This document shows positions 53,950-62,181 of a stretch of 64,000 nt of DNA, piece after piece. This DNA comes from Frateuria_A sp035943815 (GTDB lineage: Bacteria > Pseudomonadota > Gammaproteobacteria > Xanthomonadales > Rhodanobacteraceae): assembly GCF_035943815.1 (NCBI RefSeq), contig NZ_DASZBU010000015.1, positions 1-64,000 on the forward strand, in the 5' to 3' direction. A program made the position numbers and the translations under genes. Numbering within the stretch: the stretch's first letter is position 1; each line of letters starts with the position of its first letter. The notes under the pieces are model-generated. The model saw only the letters and a list, made by a program, of their open reading frames with translations. It did no database searches and was not told the origin of the DNA.

Positions 53950-56829
53950 TTACGGCAACCACTGGGCCCGAATGGTCAGGCCGGTGACGCTGGTCCGGGC
54001 ATGCACCAGGACGTAGTACGTACCAGGCTTCGGATTGCTCAAGGCGCACAGCTCTTGGTTGCCGGCATGGGACGAGCGGCAGTCGTAGCTGCTCAGCGTC
54101 GGTGCCGAGCCATATTTGACGTACAGATCGGCGTTGCCCGTTCCGTTCACGGTCATCACCTCGCTGTAGGTGGCGCCCTGGGGGATCTGCAGGGTGTAGC
54201 GCAGGTCCCCACCCGTGGAGATGTTCACGCCGCTCACGGGGACGTCGTTCTGCAACTGGCCGCCCGGTGCGGGTGCGGGTGCGGGTGCGGGTGCCGGTGC
54301 CGGTGCGGGCGCGGGTGCCGGTGCGGGAGCCGGTGCTGGCGCCGGCGCGGGTGCCGGCGGGGGCGGCGTAGCCGCGGTCACGGTGCCGCCGCCGCTTACG
54401 TTGAAGGCAAGCACGCCGTTGGCGCTGACCATGAACGTACCGCCGGAGGACACCTTCACCTGCTGCTTTCCGTTGGCGGTGGCCACCGTCACCGAGTAGC
54501 CCGTCCGGGGAACCAGCTCGGTGATCACGTGATTGGCGGCAGCCGCCGGCACGGTGTAGCCGATGGTGCCGCTGATGGGCGTGCCGGCGGCCCCGGCGCT
54601 GTTGATGACCACGTCGTTGCCGTCGCTGCCCGACAGGCGCACGCCGACGATGGCGCCCGCATTGACGGTGACCGGCGTGGCGGAGGCCACGAGCGTCGGC
54701 GACGAGGAGGTATCGAAAACGTTCAACCACTGATGGCTGAGGGCGGCGACAGGCGCGCGCTCCTGCACCTGCCACACCTTCACCGGGTTGCTGCCCGGAT
54801 ACAGACCGACCGTGGTCATGGCCGCATTGGCGGGAAGCACCGAGGTCATCGCGCCGGCATAGGTCCCGTTGTAGGTCAGGTTCAGCCGTGTCTGGCCGGT
54901 CGGCGCCGAGCCCTTGGCCGGGGCGGCCGGGAAATGCCACGCCAGGTACTGGTCGTAGGCGCTGCCGCCGGCCGTGGTGCGGTCGTGGACGACGAACCGG
55001 TGCGGCCGCAGGTACACCACCTCGCGCGACCAGGCCGCCACGGCCGGGCCGGCGGAGAACTTGCGATACATGTCCTCGATGTGTTCGGCGCGGGTGTAGA
55101 CGTAATGCGCGCCGTCCTCGAACGCCGCGACGTGCGTACGCACCTGGTTGTCTTCGGTGGTTGCCGCCGCCTGCGAGCCGCCCTCGACGATCCTGCCGCC
55201 GCTTTTGTTGAACACGTGGAAGATGTTGTAGAGCTGGCGGTTGCCCATGTAGAGCGTGCCGTCGCTGCTTCCGTAGTTGTCGTTGTAGATGCGGTCCTCG
55301 TCCGCGCTGCCGGTGGACCCATGCACCATCCAGCCGCTGGCGTTGACCAGCAGCGGGGTGTTGCCGCGCGTCAGCGCCAGGCTGCCCTGGTCGAAGAACT
55401 CCTCACCCTGCGACGGCGCGTTGGTGTACGGCCCCGCGCGGAACGACATCCAGCTGGCGGCCGTGCCCCAGTCCGAGCGCGCCGCCACGGCGTTCATGCC
55501 CTTGGCGAAGTACGACAGCGGCAGCGACGAAAGCGACGCGGAAGGCGCGGCCGGGTTGGTCTCCAGGAACAGCAGCCACGGGTCGGAGGAATTGAAGCCC
55601 TTGGTGGCCGTGCTGATCTCATTGAGGTACTCGTGGAACACGCCCACCCTGGGCGACTTCCAGAACCCGATCTCGCCCAGGATCATCTCCGCCAGGCCCA
55701 CCTGCGTGGTGCCGGGCATGCCGATGCCGATCGCCGAGCCATCCGCGTGGTTCATGTCGCGGTCGTCGAAATACGCACGCGACGGCCAGGTGAAGTGGAT
55801 CATGTAGTCGGCGTTGTCCACCGGGTAGCTGTAGCGCGCCGTCGTGGCGTGGACGATATCCGTGCCGGTCGCCGTCATCACTTCGCGGGCGGGCATGCTC
55901 ATGTTGAAGATGCCGAGTGTCGCGTAGTTGCCGAAGCCTTCCGGCCAGCCGCCGCCGGCCAGGTGCTGCGCGTAGAACGGCTGCACGCGCTGGGCGAACT
56001 GGTGGGTGTACCAGTCGTTCCACTGGGCCGGCGCGCTGGGGTTGTCCCCGTAGGTGCCCAGTGCGATGGCCGCCTTGGCGTGGAAATAGCCGGCGAAGTA
56101 GTTGCTCTGCGGGTGGTCGTATTCGAACGTCTTGGTTTCGAAGGACGTCACCCACGCATTGGCGGTGGTGTAGACCTGGGTGCGCTGCGCCGGGGTCAGC
56201 AGGTCGTGCAGCCAGTCGTAGCCGAGGCCGAAGCCCACGCCGTAGAAACGCATGGCGTAGCCGTCGTCGCTGTTGGGGTTCCAGCCCTTGTTGCCGTACG
56301 GCGCGGCCATCTTCATCAGGATGTCCACCGCCTTGGCGCCGTAGGTGGCCGCCGCGGTCGGGTTGCTGGTCTTCAGGGTCTGGTAGCACAGCGCCTCGGA
56401 CAGCAGTGCCGGCAGGTAGGACTCGCCCTGGTAGCCCGAACCGAGATTGGGCAGGTTCGGGTAGGCGGTGCCGGTCGGGTAATTCACCGTGCCGCCGATG
56501 TACGAGTTGCAGACCGACTTGAGCATCTGCCACTCGAGCGTATTGGCGGCGGCATTCTTGCGCAGGGCCGAAAGGGTCGGCGCATCGAGGATCAATCGAG
56601 GATGCGCCGCGGTCACGGCGGGCGCCGTCGCGGCAAACGCATTCGCGGACAGCGTGGTCATCATGAGAGTGACCAGCGCGGCGCAACCGCCTGCACCCAC
56701 GCCGCGCAGGAACCTGGAAGGATTGCCCAGGCTACGCGAGTCGGCGGCAACAGCAGGGGTGGATGCAACGGCTGGGGTGGACGCGCGCGCGCGCGCGAAC
56801 CGCCCCGCCTGGTTCCGGGGAAAATTCAT
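53950..56829 (-). CDS. Large exported heparinase II/III-like lyase with PPC domain
   Basis: A 959-aa protein. The signal-like core is ALVTLMMTTLSANAFA, preceded by a 50-residue Arg/Ala/Pro-rich N-extension. Residues 75-400 look like the alpha/alpha toroid of alginate/heparin-type lyases (HPRLILDAPTLSALRK, GYDWLHDLLTPAQRTQVYT, ANAWVTSFETKTFEYDHPQSNYFAGYFHAKAAIALGTYGDN). A beta-sheet domain follows (YLRPHRFVVHDRTTAGGSAYDQYLAWHFP). An Ala-Pro linker (about 818-855) joins it to a C-terminal PPC domain (LRYTLQIPQGATYSEVMTVNGTGNADLYVKYG). Substrate unknown, probably an acidic polysaccharide. Confidence 0.82.
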   Translation of the reverse strand: MNFPRNQAGRFARARASTPAVASTPAVAADSRSLGNPSRFLRGVGAGGCAALVTLMMTTLSANAFAATAPAVTAAHPRLILDAPTLSALRKNAAANTLEWQMLKSVCNSYIGGTVNYPTGTAYPNLPNLGSGYQGESYLPALLSEALCYQTLKTSNPTAAATYGAKAVDILMKMAAPYGNKGWNPNSDDGYAMRFYGVGFGLGYDWLHDLLTPAQRTQVYTTANAWVTSFETKTFEYDHPQSNYFAGYFHAKAAIALGTYGDNPSAPAQWNDWYTHQFAQRVQPFYAQHLAGGGWPEGFGNYATLGIFNMSMPAREVMTATGTDIVHATTARYSYPVDNADYMIHFTWPSRAYFDDRDMNHADGSAIGIGMPGTTQVGLAEMILGEIGFWKSPRVGVFHEYLNEISTATKGFNSSDPWLLFLETNPAAPSASLSSLPLSYFAKGMNAVAARSDWGTAASWMSFRAGPYTNAPSQGEEFFDQGSLALTRGNTPLLVNASGWMVHGSTGSADEDRIYNDNYGSSDGTLYMGNRQLYNIFHVFNKSGGRIVEGGSQAAATTEDNQVRTHVAAFEDGAHYVYTRAEHIEDMYRKFSAGPAVAAWSREVVYLRPHRFVVHDRTTAGGSAYDQYLAWHFPAAPAKGSAPTGQTRLNLTYNGTYAGAMTSVLPANAAMTTVGLYPGSNPVKVWQVQERAPVAALSHQWLNVFDTSSSPTLVASATPVTVNAGAIVGVRLSGSDGNDVVINSAGAAGTPISGTIGYTVPAAAANHVITELVPRTGYSVTVATANGKQQVKVSSGGTFMVSANGVLAFNVSGGGTVTAATPPPPAPAPAPAPAPAPAPAPAPAPAPAPAPAPAPGGQLQNDVPVSGVNISTGGDLRYTLQIPQGATYSEVMTVNGTGNADLYVKYGSAPTLSSYDCRSSHAGNQELCALSNPKPGTYYVLVHARTSVTGLTIRAQWLP
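54265..54365. repeat. GGTGC(G/C)-type hexamer repeat coding the Ala-Pro linker
   Basis: About sixteen imperfect GGTGCG/GGTGCC/GGCGCG units code for the (Ala-Pro) linker between the catalytic part and the PPC domain. Every unit is six bases, so length changes stay in frame. Confidence 0.85.
56782..56797. repeat. (CG)8 dinucleotide tract at the N-terminal coding end
   Basis: Eight CG units lie about 32-47 bases into the lyase-like gene, in the codons for the RARAR stretch. A two-base slip would break the frame, since no second in-frame ATG lies before residue 56. Confidence 0.7.
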
Positions 56830-57065
56830 TCAATACTCCAAGCTGAGTGATTTCCCCGGGCGTGCCTTCGACAAGCCTTCGTCTATACCGCGGGGGAGTG
56901 GACCAGGGTCCGATCCATCCACCGGAAGTTACACAGGCGGACCTTTATCAAACGTTAGGTTCACCACAGGGCGAAGTTAAGAGAAGTGCGATTCCCATCG
57001 CGTTTCTCACAATCAGTCCGAGGCGGGCTCGTCCATTCGCGGCGGTGGAAAAAGTAAAAAAAGGT

Positions 57066-57093
57066 AAAAAAAGGGACGTGGCAAATTAAGCCC
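57066..57093. repeat. Family B repeat, left copy, next to RAYT copy 2
   Basis: A poly-A run followed by GGGACGTGGC, then AAATTAAGCCC. It is the inverted match of 57878-57905 with one base changed, and its core GGGACGTGGC appears inverted again at 57171-57181. Confidence 0.7.
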
Positions 57094-57170
57094 GCGCCGA
57101 CCCGGACTTGGGCCACCCGCCGACATATCCGCCAAGTGCGTCGACGCAAGCTGGCCCAAGGCAAGCAACC

Positions 57171-57181
57171 GGCCACGTCCC
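57171..57181. repeat. Family B repeat, inner inverted copy just before the RAYT start
   Basis: GGCCACGTCCC, inverse of the GGGACGTGGC core about 90 bp upstream. Together with 57073-57083 it forms a REPIN-like pair that ends one base before the RAYT start codon. Confidence 0.6.
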
Positions 57182-57889
57182 ATGCCCCGACTCCCCCGCC
57201 TTGAGCTGCCTGGCGTACCACTGCACATCACCCAGCGAGGCATCAACAAGGGCGCCATCTTCCTTGACGAGGAGGATCGCCACCACTTCAGGCACCTGCT
57301 ACGCAGGGCCTTTCGCGACCAGGCCATCGCCCTTCACGCGTTCGTCCTGATGGACAACCACTTCCATCTGCTGGTCACACCGGCTGCCATCGGAACGCTT
57401 TCGAGTGCCATGGGGCGGGTCGGCCAGGCGTACGTCCAGGCCTTCAACCTCAGGCACCGCCGCTGCGGAGCGCTTTGGCAGGGACGGTTCAAGTCCTGCC
57501 TGGTGCAAAGCGAACGCTACCTGCTGACGGTCATGCGCTACATCGAGCTCAACCCGGTACGCGCCGCCATGGTCGATGCGCCGGAGGACCATCGCTGGTC
57601 GAGCGTGCACACCCACCTGGGCCGCGCGCGCGATCCGGCCGTTACACCGCATCCGCTCTACCTCGCGCTCGGAAGCGATCCAACCGAACGCGCCGATGCC
57701 TATCGACGGTGGCTCGACGCCGGCATCGCACCGGATGACCTGCAACACCTCCGAGCGTATGCCCGCCAGGAGCGGGCACTCGGCGACGAGCGATTCCAGC
57801 GCATGGTGGAAACCACCCTTGGACGACCCGCCACCTGCCGCCCGCGTGGTCGGCCCCGCCAAGCCAGCGAGCGGGAGGGGCTTAATTAG
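57182..57889 (+). CDS. REP-associated tyrosine transposase (RAYT), copy 2
   Basis: A 235-aa Y1_Tnp protein: LPRLELPGVPLHITQRGINKGAIFLDEEDR, HUH in VLMDNHFHLLVTP, Tyr in MRYIELNPVRAAMV, and the RAYT-typical tail YARQERALGDERFQRMVETTLGRPATCRPRGRPRQ. The core is similar in pattern to copy 1 but clearly diverged. Its stop codon lies within the right-hand repeat, and its start directly follows the inner repeat. Confidence 0.93.
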   Translation: MPRLPRLELPGVPLHITQRGINKGAIFLDEEDRHHFRHLLRRAFRDQAIALHAFVLMDNHFHLLVTPAAIGTLSSAMGRVGQAYVQAFNLRHRRCGALWQGRFKSCLVQSERYLLTVMRYIELNPVRAAMVDAPEDHRWSSVHTHLGRARDPAVTPHPLYLALGSDPTERADAYRRWLDAGIAPDDLQHLRAYARQERALGDERFQRMVETTLGRPATCRPRGRPRQASEREGLN

Positions 57890-57905
57890 CCACGTCCCCT
57901 TTTTC
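57878..57905. repeat. Family B repeat, right copy
   Basis: GGGCTTAATTAGCCACGTCCCC then a T run. It contains the RAYT stop codon and is the inverted partner of 57066-57093. A pyrimidine-rich C/T tract continues to about 57925. Confidence 0.7.
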
Positions 57906-58005
57906 CCCCCCTTTTTTCCCCTCCTGCCGTGACCTCCTGCTCTTGAATCTCCCCCGGCAACGTGCGCAGATCGTGCGCTTCAGCCTGCCGCCCACGGAGT
58001 CACCC

Positions 58006-61000
58006 ATGCGCCTGCGCCACCGCCTCGCCCTGCTCACCCTCGGGATCACGACGGCGTTGGCCGCACAGGCCTCCGTCGATCCCTCGCTGTACCAGGGGCT
58101 GCACTGGCGCCTGATCGGACCCTTCCGCGGCGGGCGCGTGCTGACGGTGGCGGGCGTGCCTGGCGACAGCCGGCACTTCTATTTCGGCGCGGTGGACGGC
58201 GGCGTCTGGGCCACCCAGGACGCCGGTCGCACCTGGCAACCCATCTTCGACGACGAGCAGGTCGGTTCGATCGGCGCGCTGGCGGTGGCGCCTTCCGACC
58301 CCAAGACGCTCTACGTGGGCACCGGCGAAGCCGACATGCGCTCGGACATCGCGCACGGCAACGGCATGTACAAGAGCACCGACGGCGGCAGGCACTGGTC
58401 GCACATCGGACTGGAAGACAGCCGGCAGATCGCCAGCGTGCTGGTCGACCCGCGCGATCCCAACGTGGTCTTCGCCGCCTCGCTCGGCCATGCCTACGGT
58501 CCGAATGCCGAGCGCGGCGTGTTCCGCTCGCGCGACGGCGGCAAGAGCTGGCGCAAGGTGCTGTTCAAGAACGACGACACCGGCGCAATCGACCTGGCCT
58601 TCAAGCCCGGCGACCCGGACACCATCTACGCCGCGCTGTGGCAGACCCGCCGCCCGCCGTGGAGCGTCTACCCGCCGTCGGCCGGCCCGGGCAGCGGGCT
58701 GTACGTCTCCCACGATGGCGGCGAGCACTGGAGTCAGCTGCAAGGCAACGGCTTCGCGGGCCATCCCGGCCGCATCGGCATCGCGGTGGCCCCGAGCGAG
58801 CCGGACCGGGTCTACGCACTGGTCGACGCGCCGGCCGGCGAAGGCGGCCTGTACCGCTCCGACGACGGCGGCGCGCACTGGAAGCACCTGACGTCCGATG
58901 AGCGCATCTGGCAACGCGGCTGGTATTTCTGCCGGCTCACGGTGGACCCGAAGAACGCCGACCGCGTCTACGTGATGAACACCATCGTGCTGCGCTCCGA
59001 CGACGGCGGCAAAAAGTTCATCGCACTGAAGGGCGATCCGACCGGCGACGACTTCCACCAGATGTGGATCGACCCGACCGACGCCGACCGGCAGATCCTG
59101 GGCGTCGACCAGGGCGCGCTGGTCACGCTCAACGGCGGCAAGACCTGGAGCAGCTGGTTCAACCAGCCCACCGCGCAGATCTACCACGTCAGCACCGACA
59201 ACCGCTTTCCGTACTGGGTCTACGGGGCGCAGCAGGATTCCGGCGCGGTGGCGCTGCCCAGCCGCACCGGCAACGGCGACGGCATCACCATGGAGCAGTT
59301 CCACGAGGTCACCCCCGGCGGCGAGAGCGACATGATCGCGCCGGATCCTGACGATCCGGACATCGTCTACGGCGGCCGGGTGGACAAGCTGGACACCCGC
59401 ACCGAACAGACCCGCAGCGTCGACCCCACCCTCGCCTACCCCGCCGCGCATTACCGCGCCGCGTGGACGCTGCCGCTGACCTTCTCCAAGCGCGACCACA
59501 AGGTGCTGTACTTCGCCAACCAGCGCCTGTTCCGCACCAACGACGGCGGCGACCACTGGGCGCCGATCAGCCCCGACCTGACCCGCGAGGACGCCGGCGT
59601 GCCGGCCAACCTCGACGCCCCCACCGCGGCCGACGACAACCACCTCGACAAGCGCCGCGGCGTGATCTACACCATCGCGCCCTCGCCGCTGGACGCCAAG
59701 GCGCTGTGGGTAGGCACGGACGACGGCCTGGTCTGGCGCAGCAACGACGAGGGCGCGCACTGGCAGCAGGTCACGCCGCAGGCGCTCACGCCGTGGTCGA
59801 AGGTCGCCGGCATCGAGCCCTCGCACTTCGCCCCCGACACCGCCTACCTGGCGATCGACCGCCATCGGCTGGACGACGACACGCCCTACCTCTACCGCAC
59901 CACCGGCGGCGGCAAGGCCTGGACGCGCATCGACGCCGGCATCCCGCGCGACAGCTTCGTCAACGTGGTGCGCGAGGATCCGCAGCACCGGGGCCTGCTC
60001 TACGCCGGCACCGAACGGGGCATGTACGTCTCCTTCGACGACGGCGCGCACTGGCAGGCGCTGCAGCAGAACCTGCCGATGACCTCGGTGCGCGACATCG
60101 ACGTGCACGGCGACGACCTGGTGATCGCCACCCACGGCCGCGGCTTCTGGATCATGGACAACGTCAGCGCGCTGCGGCAGATGGCCGACCTGCACGCGGA
60201 CACGGCGACCCTGTTCAGGCCGGCCGTCGCCATCCGCGTGCGCCTCGCCGGCTTCACCGGCACGCCGCTCCCGAAGGACGAACCCATGGCGGCCAATCCG
60301 CCGGACGGCGCCATGATCGACTACGCGCTGCCGAAGGCGGTTAAGGGAGCGGTGACGCTGACCGTGTTCGATGCGCAAGGCAAGCCCGTGCGCAGCTTCA
60401 GCAGCGCCGAGCCGGTGAGCAAGCCCGATCCGGCCAAGCTCGCCGTCGCACCCGAATGGGTGCCGGAACCAATGCGCCTGTCCACCGCGCCGGGCATGCA
60501 CCGCTTCGTGTGGGATCTGCACTATCCGTCGCAGCTGCCCGCCGAGCCCGACAGCCCGCAAGAGAACAGCGGCGTCTGGGCGCCGCCCGGCCAGTACACC
60601 GTCGAGCTGCAGGCGAACGGTCGCCACTACCGGCAGCCGCTGCAGCTGAAGGCCGACCCGCGCGTGCAGGTGTCCTCGGCCGCGCTGCAACGCGAGTTCG
60701 AACTGGCGCGCAAGGTGGAGCAAGCCTCGGCGCGCGCCGCCCGCGCCAGCGCCGAAGCGGGCAAGTTGCTCAAGGCACTGGACGCCCTGCCGAAGACCAC
60801 GCTGCATGCCCAAGTCGAGGCGCTGATGGCCAAGGCGCAGGACCTGTCCGGCATGGAGGCGCATCCCGATCCGCGCAACGCGCTGAGTACCCCGCCGCGG
60901 CGTACCGACAGCCTGCGCGCCCTGTCGACGAACCTGGCCAAGCTCGAACAGGCGGTCGACGGCGCCGACGCCGATCCCAGCCAGGACGCGATGGCGTCGT

Positions 61001-61122
61001 ATGCCACCCTGTCGACGACGCTGGATGGCACGGTGGAAGCGTGGCAGCGGTTGAAGCGGGGCGATCTGGCCGACCTCAATGCGCAACTGAAGGCGGCCGG
61101 CGCCAAACCGGTCGCGCTGTAG
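58006..61122 (+). CDS. Exported VPS10/sortilin-like beta-propeller protein (BNR repeats)
   Basis: A 1038-aa protein with a signal peptide (MRLRHRLALLTLGITTALAAQA). Residues about 30-720 contain repeated BNR/Asp-box units (STDGGRHWSHIG, SRDGGKSWRKVL, SHDGGEHWSQL, SDDGGAHWKHL, NDGGDHWAPI, FDDGAHWQAL), i.e. propellers of the sortilin/sialidase kind. A FnIII-like and a helical C-terminal part (LARKVEQASARAARASAEAGKLLKAL) follow. No complete sialidase active site is evident. Possibly a glycan- or peptide-binding exoprotein, found widely in Xanthomonadaceae-like genomes. Confidence 0.8.
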   Translation: MRLRHRLALLTLGITTALAAQASVDPSLYQGLHWRLIGPFRGGRVLTVAGVPGDSRHFYFGAVDGGVWATQDAGRTWQPIFDDEQVGSIGALAVAPSDPKTLYVGTGEADMRSDIAHGNGMYKSTDGGRHWSHIGLEDSRQIASVLVDPRDPNVVFAASLGHAYGPNAERGVFRSRDGGKSWRKVLFKNDDTGAIDLAFKPGDPDTIYAALWQTRRPPWSVYPPSAGPGSGLYVSHDGGEHWSQLQGNGFAGHPGRIGIAVAPSEPDRVYALVDAPAGEGGLYRSDDGGAHWKHLTSDERIWQRGWYFCRLTVDPKNADRVYVMNTIVLRSDDGGKKFIALKGDPTGDDFHQMWIDPTDADRQILGVDQGALVTLNGGKTWSSWFNQPTAQIYHVSTDNRFPYWVYGAQQDSGAVALPSRTGNGDGITMEQFHEVTPGGESDMIAPDPDDPDIVYGGRVDKLDTRTEQTRSVDPTLAYPAAHYRAAWTLPLTFSKRDHKVLYFANQRLFRTNDGGDHWAPISPDLTREDAGVPANLDAPTAADDNHLDKRRGVIYTIAPSPLDAKALWVGTDDGLVWRSNDEGAHWQQVTPQALTPWSKVAGIEPSHFAPDTAYLAIDRHRLDDDTPYLYRTTGGGKAWTRIDAGIPRDSFVNVVREDPQHRGLLYAGTERGMYVSFDDGAHWQALQQNLPMTSVRDIDVHGDDLVIATHGRGFWIMDNVSALRQMADLHADTATLFRPAVAIRVRLAGFTGTPLPKDEPMAANPPDGAMIDYALPKAVKGAVTLTVFDAQGKPVRSFSSAEPVSKPDPAKLAVAPEWVPEPMRLSTAPGMHRFVWDLHYPSQLPAEPDSPQENSGVWAPPGQYTVELQANGRHYRQPLQLKADPRVQVSSAALQREFELARKVEQASARAARASAEAGKLLKALDALPKTTLHAQVEALMAKAQDLSGMEAHPDPRNALSTPPRRTDSLRALSTNLAKLEQAVDGADADPSQDAMASYATLSTTLDGTVEAWQRLKRGDLADLNAQLKAAGAKPVAL

Positions 61123-61138
61123 CCAAGCGCAAAACCGG

Positions 61139-61205
61139 GATCAGGGTGCACTTTCCGCTGGATGCCTGGGCGGCGGCCTGGCTCAGGAAAGTCCGCCCCT
61201 GACCC
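61139..61205. repeat. Family C REPIN-like repeat pair
   Basis: GATCAGGGTGCACTTTCC (61139-61156) and the inverse-type GGAAAGTCCGCCCCTGACCC (61186-61205) form an imperfect inverted pair 67 bp long. It lies in the gap between the propeller gene and the DUF3883 gene and resembles a GTCAGGGTGCACTTTCC word seen near RAYTs in related bacteria (from memory). Confidence 0.5.
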
Positions 61206-61245
61206 GTTGAGTAGCCGTCCACGAAAGCCCCGCGCCTGAGGGAAA

Positions 61246-62133
61246 ATGAACCAGCCCCTTTTTGGATACAGGGAACAATGCGTGGCGAAAGGCGAACACT
61301 GGTCACGGCTCGAGGTTGAGGCCTGCGTAGCCGACTACCTGACGATGCTGACGCTGGAACTCAACGGCCAGCGCTACAGCAAGACTCAGCACGCCAACGC
61401 GCTGCTCGAGAAACTCGACGGCCGCAGCCGCCAGTCGCTTGAGTTCAAGCACTGCAACATCAGTGCGGTGATGCTGGCGCTGGGTTTCCCCTACATCGAT
61501 GGCTACAAGCCGCGCGGCAACTTCCAAGGCATGCTGCTGGAGGTGGTCGAAGCGCAGGTTCAGACGCGCGTCGCGCTTCAGGAAGCGGCTCAGGCAGCGG
61601 TGGTGCGCCCAGCGACGGCGGTGGCGCAAGCCGACAACGAAGCGGTGTGGGTGGATGTGCCCAAGCCGACCCGCATCCGCGAAGCGCCGGCGAGCTATGT
61701 CCCGCGCTTCTCGCCCGCCAAGCGGGACTACCTTGCCCAGGAGGCGCGTAACCGCTCCCTCGGCCGTGCCGGCGAATTGTTCGTGCTGGAGCTGGAAGCG
61801 CGCCGTCTGCACGCCGCCGGCAAGAAGGCATTGAGCGAGCGGGTCGAACACGTCGCCGCTACACAGGGCGACGGCCTGGGATTCGACGTGCTCTCGTACG
61901 AGGAAAGTGGCCGCGAGCGGCTGATCGAGGTAAAAACCACCGCCTTCGGCCAACTGACGCCTTTCTTCGTGAGCCGCAACGAGCTGACGCGGTCTGAAGC
62001 GGACGCAGAGCGCTATCACCTCTACCGTGTGTTCGACTTCCGCAACAAAGCGCGGCTGTTTCGATTGCCCGGTGCGATCAGTGCGTCCTGCACGCTCGAG
62101 GCCACTACCTACCTGGCTCGCCTTGGCGAGTGA
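61246..62133 (+). CDS. DUF3883 nuclease-like protein
   Basis: A 295-aa protein. The N-terminal part (about 15-100) reads HWSRLEVEACVADYLTMLTLELNGQRYSKTQHANALLEKLDGRSRQSLEFKHCNIS, a domain often found with this family. The C-terminal DUF3883 domain (about 165-275) has E177 in GELFV, D214 in GFDVLSYEE and the ExK E228/K230 in LIEVKTT: the PD-(D/E)xK nuclease pattern. GAGGGA precedes the ATG. Relatives occur in defence islands. A membrane protein follows. Confidence 0.8.
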   Translation: MNQPLFGYREQCVAKGEHWSRLEVEACVADYLTMLTLELNGQRYSKTQHANALLEKLDGRSRQSLEFKHCNISAVMLALGFPYIDGYKPRGNFQGMLLEVVEAQVQTRVALQEAAQAAVVRPATAVAQADNEAVWVDVPKPTRIREAPASYVPRFSPAKRDYLAQEARNRSLGRAGELFVLELEARRLHAAGKKALSERVEHVAATQGDGLGFDVLSYEESGRERLIEVKTTAFGQLTPFFVSRNELTRSEADAERYHLYRVFDFRNKARLFRLPGAISASCTLEATTYLARLGE

Positions 62134-62181
62134 CCCCCCGCCCCAAGCCCCAACCAGTGGATGCAAGGGAGATCGACGCGC

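Larger units (their letters stand above)
56830..57181. other. Gap with RAYT-associated repeat pair
   Basis: A 352-bp region between two divergent genes. It starts with the upstream region of the lyase-like gene (an AT-poor stretch without a clean promoter) and ends in the repeat pair at 57066-57093 and 57171-57181. A run AAAAAGTAAAAAAAGG precedes the pair. No coding frame is convincing. Confidence 0.5.

Noticed and set aside
54265..54365. Short regular repeats that could suggest a CRISPR array
   Set aside because: The units are 6 bp without spacers and encode the Ala-Pro linker of a protein.
54001..56850. A plus-strand open frame of 949 codons opposite the lyase-like gene
   Set aside because: It mirrors the minus-strand gene exactly, is rich in Arg/Gly/His/Val as expected from antisense of GC-rich codons, and lacks any family motif.
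58000..61086. A minus-strand open frame of 1028 codons opposite the propeller gene
   Set aside because: An antisense shadow of the BNR-repeat gene; no RBS, signal or domain, and low-complexity composition.
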